Positions 1-8,370 of a stretch of DNA of 64,000 bases are shown here, piece by piece. Within the stretch, counting starts at the first letter, position 1. Every line of letters begins with the position of its first letter. A program made the translations under genes and the position numbers. Origin of the DNA: Marinobacter shengliensis (GTDB lineage Bacteria > Pseudomonadota > Gammaproteobacteria > Pseudomonadales > Oleiphilaceae); contig NZ_PXNO01000003.1 of assembly GCF_003007715.1 (NCBI RefSeq), positions 31,288-95,287 on the forward strand, written 5' to 3'. A model generated the notes under the pieces. That model did no database searches. It saw only the letters and a list, made by a program, of their open reading frames with translations, and was not told the origin of the DNA.

Positions 1-50
1 TCAAGCTCTACAAAAACAGACGCAGCAGTGAGTCAGGCGGCATCAAATGA
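1..50 (+). CDS. Possible 3' end of an upstream LPS-cluster gene (partial)
   Basis: One frame (from base 3) is open across the window edge and ends in a TGA at 48-50, which overlaps the ATG of the next gene as ATGA. That overlap is typical of translationally coupled operon genes. The visible peptide end is Lys/Arg/Ser rich (KLYKNRRSSESGGIK). Another frame is also open from the edge and stops at 29-31, so the frame is not certain. Too little is visible to name a product; position suggests another LPS core gene. Confidence 0.3.
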   Translation, partial: KLYKNRRSSESGGIK

Positions 51-1294
51 CCCCAGCACAACATGGCCTGGCATCCGCCCTCAAATATTTACTGCTTATC
101 GTCATTGGCACCTTCCCTGCACTCAGCGTCATCGTTGATGGATACGGCAGTGCCCTTTGGTATCTTTTGGGGCTCGCCGGAATCGTCTCATTTGCGATCA
201 GCGCCAACGTTCGCAGGAGACTTTGCTTTGAACCAAAGGCCCTGCTATTCGTTGCCGCACCTTTTCTCTTCTTTATGTGGTCAATCATTATTTACTGGCT
301 CGTTGATCCCAGCGATTTCGCAAAATCCCGTGTGGAGCGACACGCCCTGCTCTTGATCAGCATTCCTGTCATCGCACTCCTGTTTCACGCGCGGTTCCGG
401 GCAAAGGATCTGTTACTGAGTTTTTCGCTGAGCGGTCTGGTGTTTCTGGCGTATTGGATTGTGCACGACGGCGAGGGCAGGTTAGACGGACTGGTTCATG
501 CCATCCATTTTGGCAATATCGCCCTTATTACCTTGATACTCTGCGTTGGAGGATTACTCACCCAGAGCAAGCGTCACTGGTATGTGATAGCCGCGATGGG
601 AAGTGTTGGCGCACTGATAGCCTTTATGGAGTCCGGATCCCGGGGCGGCCTGGTTGCTTTGTTTCTGGCACTTCTCGCCATTGGATTCTGGTTCAGTGTT
701 ACCCGAAACCAAATCCGTTACTTTGTCATTACACTCGCTCTCGTCGCTTCGGTTGCCATCGTCTCGGTCAAATTTGTTGACCCAATATCCGAACGATACG
801 AGTTAACCCTGAATGAGATTGATAAGTTCTCAGAAGGTCAGATGTATACCTCCATGGGAATGCGCCTACTCATGTGGGATGCCGCGCTGAACGTTGTCAC
901 CGAGGCCCCTTTTATTGGCTCAGGTTTCTCGGGATACCGAACGGAAATCCTGACCCGGATTTCCGAAGGGCAACTAAAACCACTCATGTCAGATTTCTCT
1001 TCCGAGCCACACAATCAATACCTGTATCAGCTTGCCTCTCACGGCCTGATCGGTCTGTTTCTTCTACTTTTGATGCTGACCCTTCCCTTGTTCTACTTGG
1101 CCACACCTCGCCCTGGCAGCCATCTGAACCACCATATTCTGCGTGTTACGCTGGCTGTGATTTTTCTATCGTTCATCTTCTTTGGACTTACCATCACTCT
1201 GTTTGATCAGAGGAGAATTCTTCAGAACTTTGGATTGTATTATTCTGTCGCAGCCTGGTTCATCTGTAACACTAACAGGAAGAGTCTACATTGA
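47..1294 (+). CDS. O-antigen ligase family membrane protein (Wzy_C / WaaL-like)
   Basis: A 415-residue polytopic membrane protein with about ten hydrophobic segments and a large periplasmic loop at roughly residues 250-330. The central stretch around residues 195-200 (ESGSRGG) and the later EPHNQYLYQLASHGLIG motif (about 323-339) are typical of the O-antigen ligase / polymerase superfamily. Such proteins transfer undecaprenyl-linked O-polysaccharide to lipid A-core at the periplasmic face of the inner membrane. The downstream glycosyltransferase and Kdo kinase support an LPS role. Sequence alone does not separate ligase (WaaL) from polymerase (Wzy), so no symbol is given. The stop overlaps the TTG start of the next gene. 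Confidence 0.8.
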   Translation: MTPAQHGLASALKYLLLIVIGTFPALSVIVDGYGSALWYLLGLAGIVSFAISANVRRRLCFEPKALLFVAAPFLFFMWSIIIYWLVDPSDFAKSRVERHALLLISIPVIALLFHARFRAKDLLLSFSLSGLVFLAYWIVHDGEGRLDGLVHAIHFGNIALITLILCVGGLLTQSKRHWYVIAAMGSVGALIAFMESGSRGGLVALFLALLAIGFWFSVTRNQIRYFVITLALVASVAIVSVKFVDPISERYELTLNEIDKFSEGQMYTSMGMRLLMWDAALNVVTEAPFIGSGFSGYRTEILTRISEGQLKPLMSDFSSEPHNQYLYQLASHGLIGLFLLLLMLTLPLFYLATPRPGSHLNHHILRVTLAVIFLSFIFFGLTITLFDQRRILQNFGLYYSVAAWFICNTNRKSLH

Positions 1295-2397
1295 GAGCCG
1301 TCATCGCTATCAGGCAAATCCAAAGACACACGGGTGCGGTTCGGAACGTTATCGAGCACTGCAAGTACCTCAAGGCCCTGGGCTATGAAACTACGATCAT
1401 AGCTGAACGGTATAACCGAGAAATCCTGGATGAGTGTGGAGCGGATTTTGTTCGCATCATGCGATGGCCAATCAAAGGGGCCTATCGCCGAACCTGGTTT
1501 GATAAGCGTGTACAACACTGGCTGAGAGCAAACCCCTACGACCTCTTTTTCAGTCATGGTGACAGCCACAGCAATGACATCCTGGTGATGCACAACTGTG
1601 TCAGATTGCATGAAGAAACATGCGGCACACCTGAACTTGATGTTGCAGCATTCCATGACTCCGTCATCTCGGCAGGAGATTATCGGGCGCTCATCACCAA
1701 CTCCAAGCTTATGGCCGATGATTTCCAGCAGCGATATTCAGTGCCCAACGACAAACTACGAGTTTTCTATCAGGGCGTTGACACCTGTCTGTTCAACGTG
1801 TCTGACAAAGAAGCACTCCGGTGTAAAGCTCGCCGAGAACTGCAGCTCCCTGAAACATCCAAGGTTGTTGGACTGATCACCTCCGGAGACTTTACCAAAC
1901 GAAACGTTCGTTTCTTTCTGGAGGTCGCCGGATTTCTTGCAGCAAACACATCCTTTCCGATTGAATTCCTTGTCGTGGGGAAATCCAACAGTACTCGTTT
2001 TGCCGACCAGATATCAGTAAACGGCCTGCAGTCCCGGATTCGATTTATCGACCCGGTACCAAACGTCCACGAACTGTTTCATGCCTTGGATTTGCACATA
2101 TTCCCCGCCTTACTGGAAGAATATGGCCGTGTAGTTCTGGAGGGGCTGGCCTGTGGAGTGCCTACAATCGCAAGTGACAACGTCGGCGTCGCTGAGTTGA
2201 TGCAGGATCACTCAGTGCCAGAGGTAATCAGTGGCTACAACCTGGAGGAGTGGGGTAAAGCCGCGCAGAACATGCTGACAGACCCTGACGCAGGAAAGCG
2301 AGCTAGTCAGGCGGCGGCAAGTCTTGCCCAACAGTATTCAATGGTAAACCAAAAACAGGCTATGGCGGATCTATTGAGCTCTACCATAAAACGTTAG
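1291..2397 (+). CDS. Glycosyltransferase family 4 (LPS core type)
   Basis: A 368-residue GT-B enzyme. The N-terminal half has the weak acceptor-binding Rossmann pattern. The C-terminal half carries the donor site: VGLITSGDFTKRN near residue 195, and the EEYGRVVLEGLACGVPTIAS segment near 276-295, which contains the E-x7-E motif of retaining GT4 transferases. It presumably adds a sugar from a nucleotide-sugar donor to the LPS core at the cytoplasmic face. It starts with TTG at 1291, inside the stop of the ligase gene (TTGA overlap), with AGGAAGAG just upstream as ribosome binding site. The end overlaps the convergent kdkA end by 17 bases. Donor and acceptor cannot be told from sequence. Confidence 0.85.
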   Translation: MRAVIAIRQIQRHTGAVRNVIEHCKYLKALGYETTIIAERYNREILDECGADFVRIMRWPIKGAYRRTWFDKRVQHWLRANPYDLFFSHGDSHSNDILVMHNCVRLHEETCGTPELDVAAFHDSVISAGDYRALITNSKLMADDFQQRYSVPNDKLRVFYQGVDTCLFNVSDKEALRCKARRELQLPETSKVVGLITSGDFTKRNVRFFLEVAGFLAANTSFPIEFLVVGKSNSTRFADQISVNGLQSRIRFIDPVPNVHELFHALDLHIFPALLEEYGRVVLEGLACGVPTIASDNVGVAELMQDHSVPEVISGYNLEEWGKAAQNMLTDPDAGKRASQAAASLAQQYSMVNQKQAMADLLSSTIKR

Positions 2398-3136
2398 TGG
2401 AGGCGTTGTACCCCTCAAGGAAAAACTGCCATTCACGCTCCAGCTCTTCGCCATAAGCCTTATTCAGGGAACGCTTCAACCGATCTAACGTATTACCTTT
2501 CCAGGAAGTCCGATAAGGGGTTCGGGAGCGCAGCTCACCTTTATCAAAGTCTATCAGGTGGGTTGAAGTCTCTCCGACCAGGATGTTGAAACAGTTCAAA
2601 TCCGCGTGATACACACCCGCATCATGGAATTGACGAATCACTTGCCCGATTTCGCGCCAACGGGTTGCGTCCAGGGACAGAGCAACATCCCCTAATGGGC
2701 GAACACCTTGCAAGCGTTCGATGATAATGGCCGAGGAGTAAAGTACCCCCTTGCGCTGGTACACAACAGCCACGGGCTTAGGAACAGGAAGCCCCAAAAC
2801 ACGGAGCTGGACTAACAGTCGGAATTCAACGAACGCGCGCACGCGCACCTCGCCTGCGTATAGGTACCGATCACGTATCAGCTTTCCGACCAATCCTCCC
2901 CGACGGTAATGGCGAAGCACCCAATGGTCCGGGCTGCGCTCAATAAACCAGGCGCTCCCACGCCCCCCCGAAGAAACCGGTACCGCGCGCTCACCCCAAT
3001 AATCAGGGTCAAACCAATCAGGGTCGAACTGCTCTGCCCACTCAGGCACCACCAGTGCGTTGATGCCATCGCGACTTATGTGTACTTCCGTATCTGAGCC
3101 CACCACCGAACCTCTCACAAGGCCATTCACCAACAA
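2381..3136 (-). CDS. kdkA: 3-deoxy-D-manno-octulosonic acid (Kdo) kinase
   Basis: A 251-residue small kinase of the KdkA / lipopolysaccharide kinase family. Catalytic-loop motif YHADLNCFNIL (about residues 178-188) and metal-binding motif LIDFDKGELR (about 196-205) match the HxDLxxxN and DFD pattern of these eukaryotic-like kinases. An invariant-Lys region is less clear, but LRHYRRGGLVGKLIRDRY (about 73-90) is the usual KdkA N-lobe pattern. The enzyme phosphorylates Kdo on lipid A in organisms with a single phosphorylated Kdo. The start used here is the first ATG after the terminator that follows ilvE; a slightly later GTG is possible. Confidence 0.85.
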   Translation of the reverse strand: MLVNGLVRGSVVGSDTEVHISRDGINALVVPEWAEQFDPDWFDPDYWGERAVPVSSGGRGSAWFIERSPDHWVLRHYRRGGLVGKLIRDRYLYAGEVRVRAFVEFRLLVQLRVLGLPVPKPVAVVYQRKGVLYSSAIIIERLQGVRPLGDVALSLDATRWREIGQVIRQFHDAGVYHADLNCFNILVGETSTHLIDFDKGELRSRTPYRTSWKGNTLDRLKRSLNKAYGEELEREWQFFLEGYNASTNVLW

Positions 3137-3140
3137 CTCT

Positions 3141-3178
3141 AATAAAAAAGCCGCCCCACGGGAAACTTGGGGCGGCTT
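3141..3178 (-). terminator. Rho-independent terminator downstream of ilvE
   Basis: On the minus strand an 11-bp perfect stem (AAGCCGCCCCA with its complement, 3148-3158 and 3168-3178), a 9-base loop and a T-rich tail. It lies between the ilvE stop and the kdkA start, so kdkA is probably transcribed from its own promoter or by read-through. Confidence 0.85.
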
Positions 3179-3205
3179 CTACATTGATCGAACACGATTT
3201 CCGGG

Positions 3206-4129
3206 TTAGCGAACTGCCGTCAGCCACTCCTGATGCGCAGCAAGCTTCCCCTTAACCGCATCAAAATACATGCTCTGCAGCTTCTCGGTAATCGGCCCAC
3301 GCTTGCCTTCACCAATCTGACGACCATCCAGCTCGCGGATTGGCAGTACTTCGGCAGCTGTGCCGGTGAAGAAGGCTTCTTCGGCGACGTAGACTTCGTC
3401 ACGGGTGATGCGACGCTCTTTCACCTGCAGGCCCAGGTCTTTGGCGAAGTCGATGATGGTGGCACGGGTGATGCCTTCCAGGCAGGAAGTCAGCTCCGGC
3501 GTGTGCAGCACACCGTCACGCACGATGAAGATGTTCTCGCCTGAGCCTTCAGCCACGTAGCCTTCGTTATCCAGCAGCAGGGCTTCTTCGGCACCGCCGG
3601 AGATGGCTTCGTTCAGGGCCAGCATGGAGTTGATGTAGTTGCCGTTGGCCTTTGCCTTACACATGGTGATGTTCACGTGGTGGCGGGTGTAGGACGAGGT
3701 GCGAACCTTGATGCCCAGCTCTTTGGCTTCCGGAGACATGTAGGACGGCCAGCTCCAGGCGGCAACCATCACGTGCACTTTCAGGTTGTCGGCACGCAGG
3801 CCCATGCCTTCTGAGCCCAGGAACGCCATGGGGCGCAGGTAGGCTTCGTCCAGGTTGTTCTCACGAACCGCAGCACGCTGGGCTTCGTTGATCTCATCCT
3901 TGCTGAACGGCATTTTCATGTTCAGGATGTGAGCGGAGCGGAACAGGCGGTCGGTATGCTCTTTCAGGCGGAAAATCGCCGGGCCGTTCGCGGTGTTGTA
4001 CGCACGCACGCCTTCAAAACAGCCGAGGCCGTAATGCAGGGTGTGGGTGAGGACGTGGGTCTTGGCATCACGCCAGGGAACCATTTCTCCGTCCAGCCAG
4101 ATAACGCCATCGCGGTCAGCCATCGACAT
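3206..4129 (-). CDS. ilvE: Branched-chain amino acid aminotransferase (EC 2.6.1.42)
   Basis: A 307-residue fold-type IV PLP enzyme that transfers the amino group between glutamate and Val, Ile or Leu in the last step of their synthesis. Visible family marks are HTLHYGLGCFEGVRAY (about 30-45), the PLP lysine in MCKAKANGNYINS (about 156-168), EALLLDNEGYVAEGSGENIF (about 181-200) and the TSCLEGITR phosphate-binding loop (about 214-222). The length is normal. The ATG at 4129 has GGAGCAG upstream; a second ATG two codons later is an alternative. It follows glnE on the same strand after 76 bases, an order known from Pseudomonas near the waa genes. Confidence 0.95.
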   Translation of the reverse strand: MSMADRDGVIWLDGEMVPWRDAKTHVLTHTLHYGLGCFEGVRAYNTANGPAIFRLKEHTDRLFRSAHILNMKMPFSKDEINEAQRAAVRENNLDEAYLRPMAFLGSEGMGLRADNLKVHVMVAAWSWPSYMSPEAKELGIKVRTSSYTRHHVNITMCKAKANGNYINSMLALNEAISGGAEEALLLDNEGYVAEGSGENIFIVRDGVLHTPELTSCLEGITRATIIDFAKDLGLQVKERRITRDEVYVAEEAFFTGTAAEVLPIRELDGRQIGEGKRGPITEKLQSMYFDAVKGKLAAHQEWLTAVR

Positions 4130-4205
4130 TCTGTTCTGCTCCTAAAAAAGCGGTTTTCGGGGAACCGGCATTCTAGCAGGATTCTCTGCCGGAATTGAAT
4201 GTTGC

Positions 4206-7112
4206 TTAATCGGCGAGCATCACTTTTTGCCACATGGATTGTATGTAAGCCCGCTCATCGTGAAAGGCCTCTCCCTCCACCTGGCTGTTCAGGTTCTGCA
4301 GGGCCCTCCGGTGTATGGTGGATCTCAGGGTTATGAACACCTCTCTGAGCTTTTCGGTATCTTCCACCGCCATCACGCCGGCACGGCCCAGCTCTTCCAT
4401 CTGCCGGATGTTGTCACTCCACTGGGTCAGCTCAGGGTGCTCCGCACTCCAGGCCAGCATCAGGTATTGCACCAGGAACTCGATATCAACAATGCCGCCG
4501 TTGTCGTGCTTGATGTGGAACACCTCTGCCCGCCGGGCCTCGGGCGTACCAAGATTGGCGCGCATTTTTTCCCGCATATCCACCACTTCCTTGCGCAGCG
4601 CCAGCTTGTCTCGTGGCTGACAAAGAATATTATGGCGAATGGCTTCAAAGGCTTTCAGGGTATCCGGGCAGCCGGCCACCCCACGGGCCCGGGCCAGAGC
4701 CTGGTGCTCCCAGGTCCAGGCATCATTCCGCTGGTATTTTTCAAAGGCCTGCAAGGTGCTGACCAGCAACCCGGAATTGCCCGAAGGGCGCAGACGCATA
4801 TCCACTTCGTACAACTGGCCGGACGGGGTCTGAGTGCTGAGGATGTGGACGATGCGCTGGCCAAGGCGGGTATAGAACACGGCATTGTCGATGGGCTTGT
4901 CGCCGTCGGTGGCCAGTTCCGGGTCTGCCTGGTGCACAAACACCAGATCCAGATCTGAGGTGTAACCCAATTCGATGCCACCGAGTTTGCCATAACCAAT
5001 GATGGCGAAGTCGGTATCACAGGCGGAGCCATCAGCCCGGCGCGGATAGCCGTGCCGGCTCACCAGGTTTGCGAACGCCACATCCACCACGTGGTCCAGC
5101 ACCACCTCGGCTATCCAGGTGAGGTAATCACTCACCTTCATCAACGGCAGGGTGCCTTTGATCTCAGAGGCAGCTACCCGCAGCACATGGGCCTTTTTGA
5201 AATACCGCAGCGATTCCATCTGCTCTTCCAGGTCTTCATAGGGAATCCGCAGCATTTGCTGGCGCAGGTCGTCCTGCAACTCTTCCTTGGCGGGGGGCGT
5301 GTACAGGCTTTCGGCGTTCAGCAATTCGTCCAGCAACAACGGGGTTTCCGCCAGCAAGCTGGCGATCCAGGGGCTGTCGCTGCACAGGCGTACCAGCTGG
5401 GTCAGGGCGCCGGGGTTCTCCAACAACAGCACCATGTACGCGGTGCGGCGCAGAATGGCCTCAACAAGCTGAAGCACTCGCTCAAGCGTTTCTGAGGGAT
5501 TATCTACGCCAGTCAGGGCACTTAGCAGCAGCGGCATGAATTCATTCAGGCGCCGGCGACCCTGGGTTTGCAGCGTTTGCACGGTGCGGCTGTCCCGTAA
5601 GTCCGTCAGTTTCTGGACGCTGTCTTCAGGGCGCTCGAACCCCTGCTCAGAGAGCCACTCCACGGCAGCAGGCGCTTCCATTTCCGCCAGCCAAAGCTCG
5701 AACCAGCCATCCTCAATGCCGGCTTCGCCCTCCTGCTCCTCTTCCTCCGAGGCAATGATATTGGAAAAATGTGTGGCCACACGCTCACGATGCTCTGTCA
5801 GGGCCTTCTGGCAGGCGGACCAATCCTCGTAACCCATGATCCGTGATATCCGAGCCAGAGAAAGTGTATCGTCGGGCAGCTCCTGAGTCTGCTTGTCTTC
5901 CATGCCTTGAAGGGCATGTTCCAGGTTTCTCAGGAACACATAGGCATCCCGAAGCTCCCGAACCACGGTGGAGGGCAGTAGCTCCAGCTCCTCTAGCTCT
6001 TTAAGGATCACCTGCAGTTCCCGCTGCTGCAACTCCCGGTCCCGGCCGCCCCGAATCAGCTGAAACGCCTGCACCACAAACTCGATTTCACGGATGCCGC
6101 CGCTGCCCAGCTTGATGTTGTTTTCCAGCCCCTTGCGGCGCACTTCTCGGCTGATCATCGCCTTCATATTGCGCAGCGACTCAAAGGCACTGAAATCAAT
6201 ATACTTCCGGTAAACGAAGGGCCGAAGGCTACTCATCAGCACCTCCCCTGCCCGCTGGTCGCCCGCCACTACCCGGGCTTTCACCATCGCGTAGCGTTCC
6301 CAGTCACGGCCCTGGTCCTGATAGTAGGTTTCCAGCGCTGCGAAACTCAGGGCCAGGGCGCCGCTCTGGCCGTAGGGGCGCAGGCGCATATCCACACGGA
6401 ACACAAAGCCGTCGGCGGTGATCTGGTCCAGCGCCTGGATCAGTTTTTGCCCCAGACGAATAAAGAACTGCTGGTTATCCAGGGCTCGCCGACCACCGCG
6501 CGTTTCGCCCTTGCCCGGGAAGGCGAAGATAAGATCAATATCAGAAGAGACGTTCAGTTCACGGCCGCCGAGTTTGCCCATGCCCAGCACCACCATTTTC
6601 TGGGGAGCTTCCTCACCGGTTACCGGGTCTTTGCCCCAGGGCGTGCCGGACTCTTCACAAGCCTGTTCGTACAGCCAATCCAGCGCGCCATCAATACAGG
6701 TATCGGCGAACGCACTGGTGGCGGCGATGGTTTCCTGAAGGTCGGCCCATTTAAGGAGGTCCCGCCAGATAATCCGGAACTGGATCTCCCGCCGGAATTG
6801 CCTGAGTGCGGCGTGCAACGCCGGTTCAGAATCCACCGAGCCCAGGAAAGATGCCCAGCGCTCCGCCAGCCAGGATTCGGTGGTGGGTTCTTGCAGTGGC
6901 CGTGCCTGTACCGCCGAGCGAATCTGCTCAGAATGTCGCTCTATGGTTTGCCGCAAGAACAGGCTTCGGGCAAAGGCTTCGGCAATATCGGCTTCCGTCA
7001 GGTCTGCGTCATCGGTCAACCAGCCTGGAATCCCGTCCGGGAATATCGAAGCCCAACAACCTGACACATCGTTGGCCAGTTCCGCTGGCAATGAACCCCA
7101 AGGCTCAGACAT
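4206..7112 (-). CDS. glnE: Bifunctional glutamine synthetase adenylyltransferase / adenylyl-removing enzyme
   Basis: A 968-residue protein with two nucleotidyltransferase halves. The N-terminal deadenylase site has GMGKLGGRELNVSSDIDLIF (about residues 174-193) and the C-terminal adenylylase site has GYGKLGGIELGYTSDLDLVF (about 702-721), each followed by an RLRP(Y/S)G(Q/N)SG motif. It adds or removes AMP on the conserved Tyr of glutamine synthetase under PII control. Its substrate gene glnA lies about 9 kb away in this window. Length and both metal-binding DxD sets are intact. Start at the ATG at 7112; the divergent channel gene begins 80 bases away. Confidence 0.97.
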   Translation of the reverse strand: MSEPWGSLPAELANDVSGCWASIFPDGIPGWLTDDADLTEADIAEAFARSLFLRQTIERHSEQIRSAVQARPLQEPTTESWLAERWASFLGSVDSEPALHAALRQFRREIQFRIIWRDLLKWADLQETIAATSAFADTCIDGALDWLYEQACEESGTPWGKDPVTGEEAPQKMVVLGMGKLGGRELNVSSDIDLIFAFPGKGETRGGRRALDNQQFFIRLGQKLIQALDQITADGFVFRVDMRLRPYGQSGALALSFAALETYYQDQGRDWERYAMVKARVVAGDQRAGEVLMSSLRPFVYRKYIDFSAFESLRNMKAMISREVRRKGLENNIKLGSGGIREIEFVVQAFQLIRGGRDRELQQRELQVILKELEELELLPSTVVRELRDAYVFLRNLEHALQGMEDKQTQELPDDTLSLARISRIMGYEDWSACQKALTEHRERVATHFSNIIASEEEEQEGEAGIEDGWFELWLAEMEAPAAVEWLSEQGFERPEDSVQKLTDLRDSRTVQTLQTQGRRRLNEFMPLLLSALTGVDNPSETLERVLQLVEAILRRTAYMVLLLENPGALTQLVRLCSDSPWIASLLAETPLLLDELLNAESLYTPPAKEELQDDLRQQMLRIPYEDLEEQMESLRYFKKAHVLRVAASEIKGTLPLMKVSDYLTWIAEVVLDHVVDVAFANLVSRHGYPRRADGSACDTDFAIIGYGKLGGIELGYTSDLDLVFVHQADPELATDGDKPIDNAVFYTRLGQRIVHILSTQTPSGQLYEVDMRLRPSGNSGLLVSTLQAFEKYQRNDAWTWEHQALARARGVAGCPDTLKAFEAIRHNILCQPRDKLALRKEVVDMREKMRANLGTPEARRAEVFHIKHDNGGIVDIEFLVQYLMLAWSAEHPELTQWSDNIRQMEELGRAGVMAVEDTEKLREVFITLRSTIHRRALQNLNSQVEGEAFHDERAYIQSMWQKVMLAD

Positions 7113-7192
7113 AACGCAAACCCCTGTCTCTCTGATATATTTCCGGTACTGTATAACGAACTCGCCAAGGACTGAACAGGCACGCCAACTCT

Positions 7193-8362
7193 ATGATGCG
7201 CAATCGCCGCCCACTGAATCCCGAACATACGCAGTCTCACCTGCCCATGGGCGGCCTGATCCGCAATCGTATGCGGCGGCTCTTTGTCATACTGGGCTGC
7301 TTGCTCATCACCCAGATACTGATTATCTGGGCGGCAGAGCCTCTGACGCTGTTCGAGGCAGCGTGGATGACCATGACCACGCTGGTTACCGTGGGCTACG
7401 GCGATTTCGCACCAGAAACCACCGTTGGCCGCCTGAGCACCATCCTGCTGATGTTTATCAGTGCCATCACGCTGCTGACGTTGATCGTCAGCGACTATAT
7501 TGAATACCGGTTCTACCGCCGTGAACGAATCCTGACCGGACGCTGGATTTACAACATGAAAGATCACATCGTAATCATCAACACCCCTCGCAGTGGCGGC
7601 GAGCAGTACTTTATGCGCTTTGCCTCCCAGATCCGCTCGGTACCCGAGTACCACACGGTACCCATCATGCTGCTGACCCGTCAGTTCCCGGGCGGATTAC
7701 CAGCAGAACTGTCCGACTGCGGGATGGTCCATTTTCATGGCGCGGGCAACGATCCAGAAGCCCTGAAAGCGGTGCATGCCGGCAGTGCCAAACACATCAT
7801 TGTGCTCGCCGCAGACGAATCCGATCCATTCTCAGACAGCCTGACCTTCGATATCGCCCACAGACTGGTAGAATCCAACCTGGGGGGTCGAACCACCGTG
7901 GAATGCGTGAGTGATCACAATCGCGACCGTTTCAAAACACTTGGGGTGCGCACCACGATCCGTCCGGTTCGCACCTACCCAGAGATCATGGTTCGTGCCG
8001 TGGTGGCGCCGGGTTCCGAGAAGGTGCTGGAAGACATGTTCAATTACGAACGCGACCATCCTCACCGCTATGATCTGGAGTTGGACGACCTGGTCTGGGC
8101 AGACATTGTCAGCGCCCTTGTGCGCCACGGCATTGGCACTGCCCTGGCGTATATCGATCACGACAATGAAGTGATTTGCCACCCTCCCACCAATGAAGAG
8201 GTCGAGGGCAAGGGACTGATCGTGCTGGTGCGATCCACAGACACCCCATCCGTGTCTGTGGTTGAGGAGGCCCTGGACCGGTATCGGGAATTCCTCAAGC
8301 AGTGGCGAGACCTGCACAATCACGACGAGCAGACGTCCGAAACCGTGACACCAAAAGAGTAA
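7193..8362 (+). CDS. Two-TM potassium channel with cytoplasmic RCK-like domain
   Basis: A 389-residue protein. TM1 spans about residues 29-47, a pore helix about 53-64, the selectivity filter TVGYGD 66-71, and TM2 about 81-101, so each subunit has one pore loop and four would form a channel. The rest is a cytosolic region with the layout of an RCK (TrkA-N) regulatory domain. At the position where RCK domains normally have a glycine-rich dinucleotide motif, this protein reads HIVIINTPRSGG (125-136), so nucleotide binding is doubtful. ATG at 7193 has a weak ribosome binding site; ATG at 7196 is an alternative. The stop is 8 bases before mgtE, suggesting co-transcription and a shared role in cation homeostasis. 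Confidence 0.85.
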   Translation: MMRNRRPLNPEHTQSHLPMGGLIRNRMRRLFVILGCLLITQILIIWAAEPLTLFEAAWMTMTTLVTVGYGDFAPETTVGRLSTILLMFISAITLLTLIVSDYIEYRFYRRERILTGRWIYNMKDHIVIINTPRSGGEQYFMRFASQIRSVPEYHTVPIMLLTRQFPGGLPAELSDCGMVHFHGAGNDPEALKAVHAGSAKHIIVLAADESDPFSDSLTFDIAHRLVESNLGGRTTVECVSDHNRDRFKTLGVRTTIRPVRTYPEIMVRAVVAPGSEKVLEDMFNYERDHPHRYDLELDDLVWADIVSALVRHGIGTALAYIDHDNEVICHPPTNEEVEGKGLIVLVRSTDTPSVSVVEEALDRYREFLKQWRDLHNHDEQTSETVTPKE

Positions 8363-8370
8363 GGTAACGA

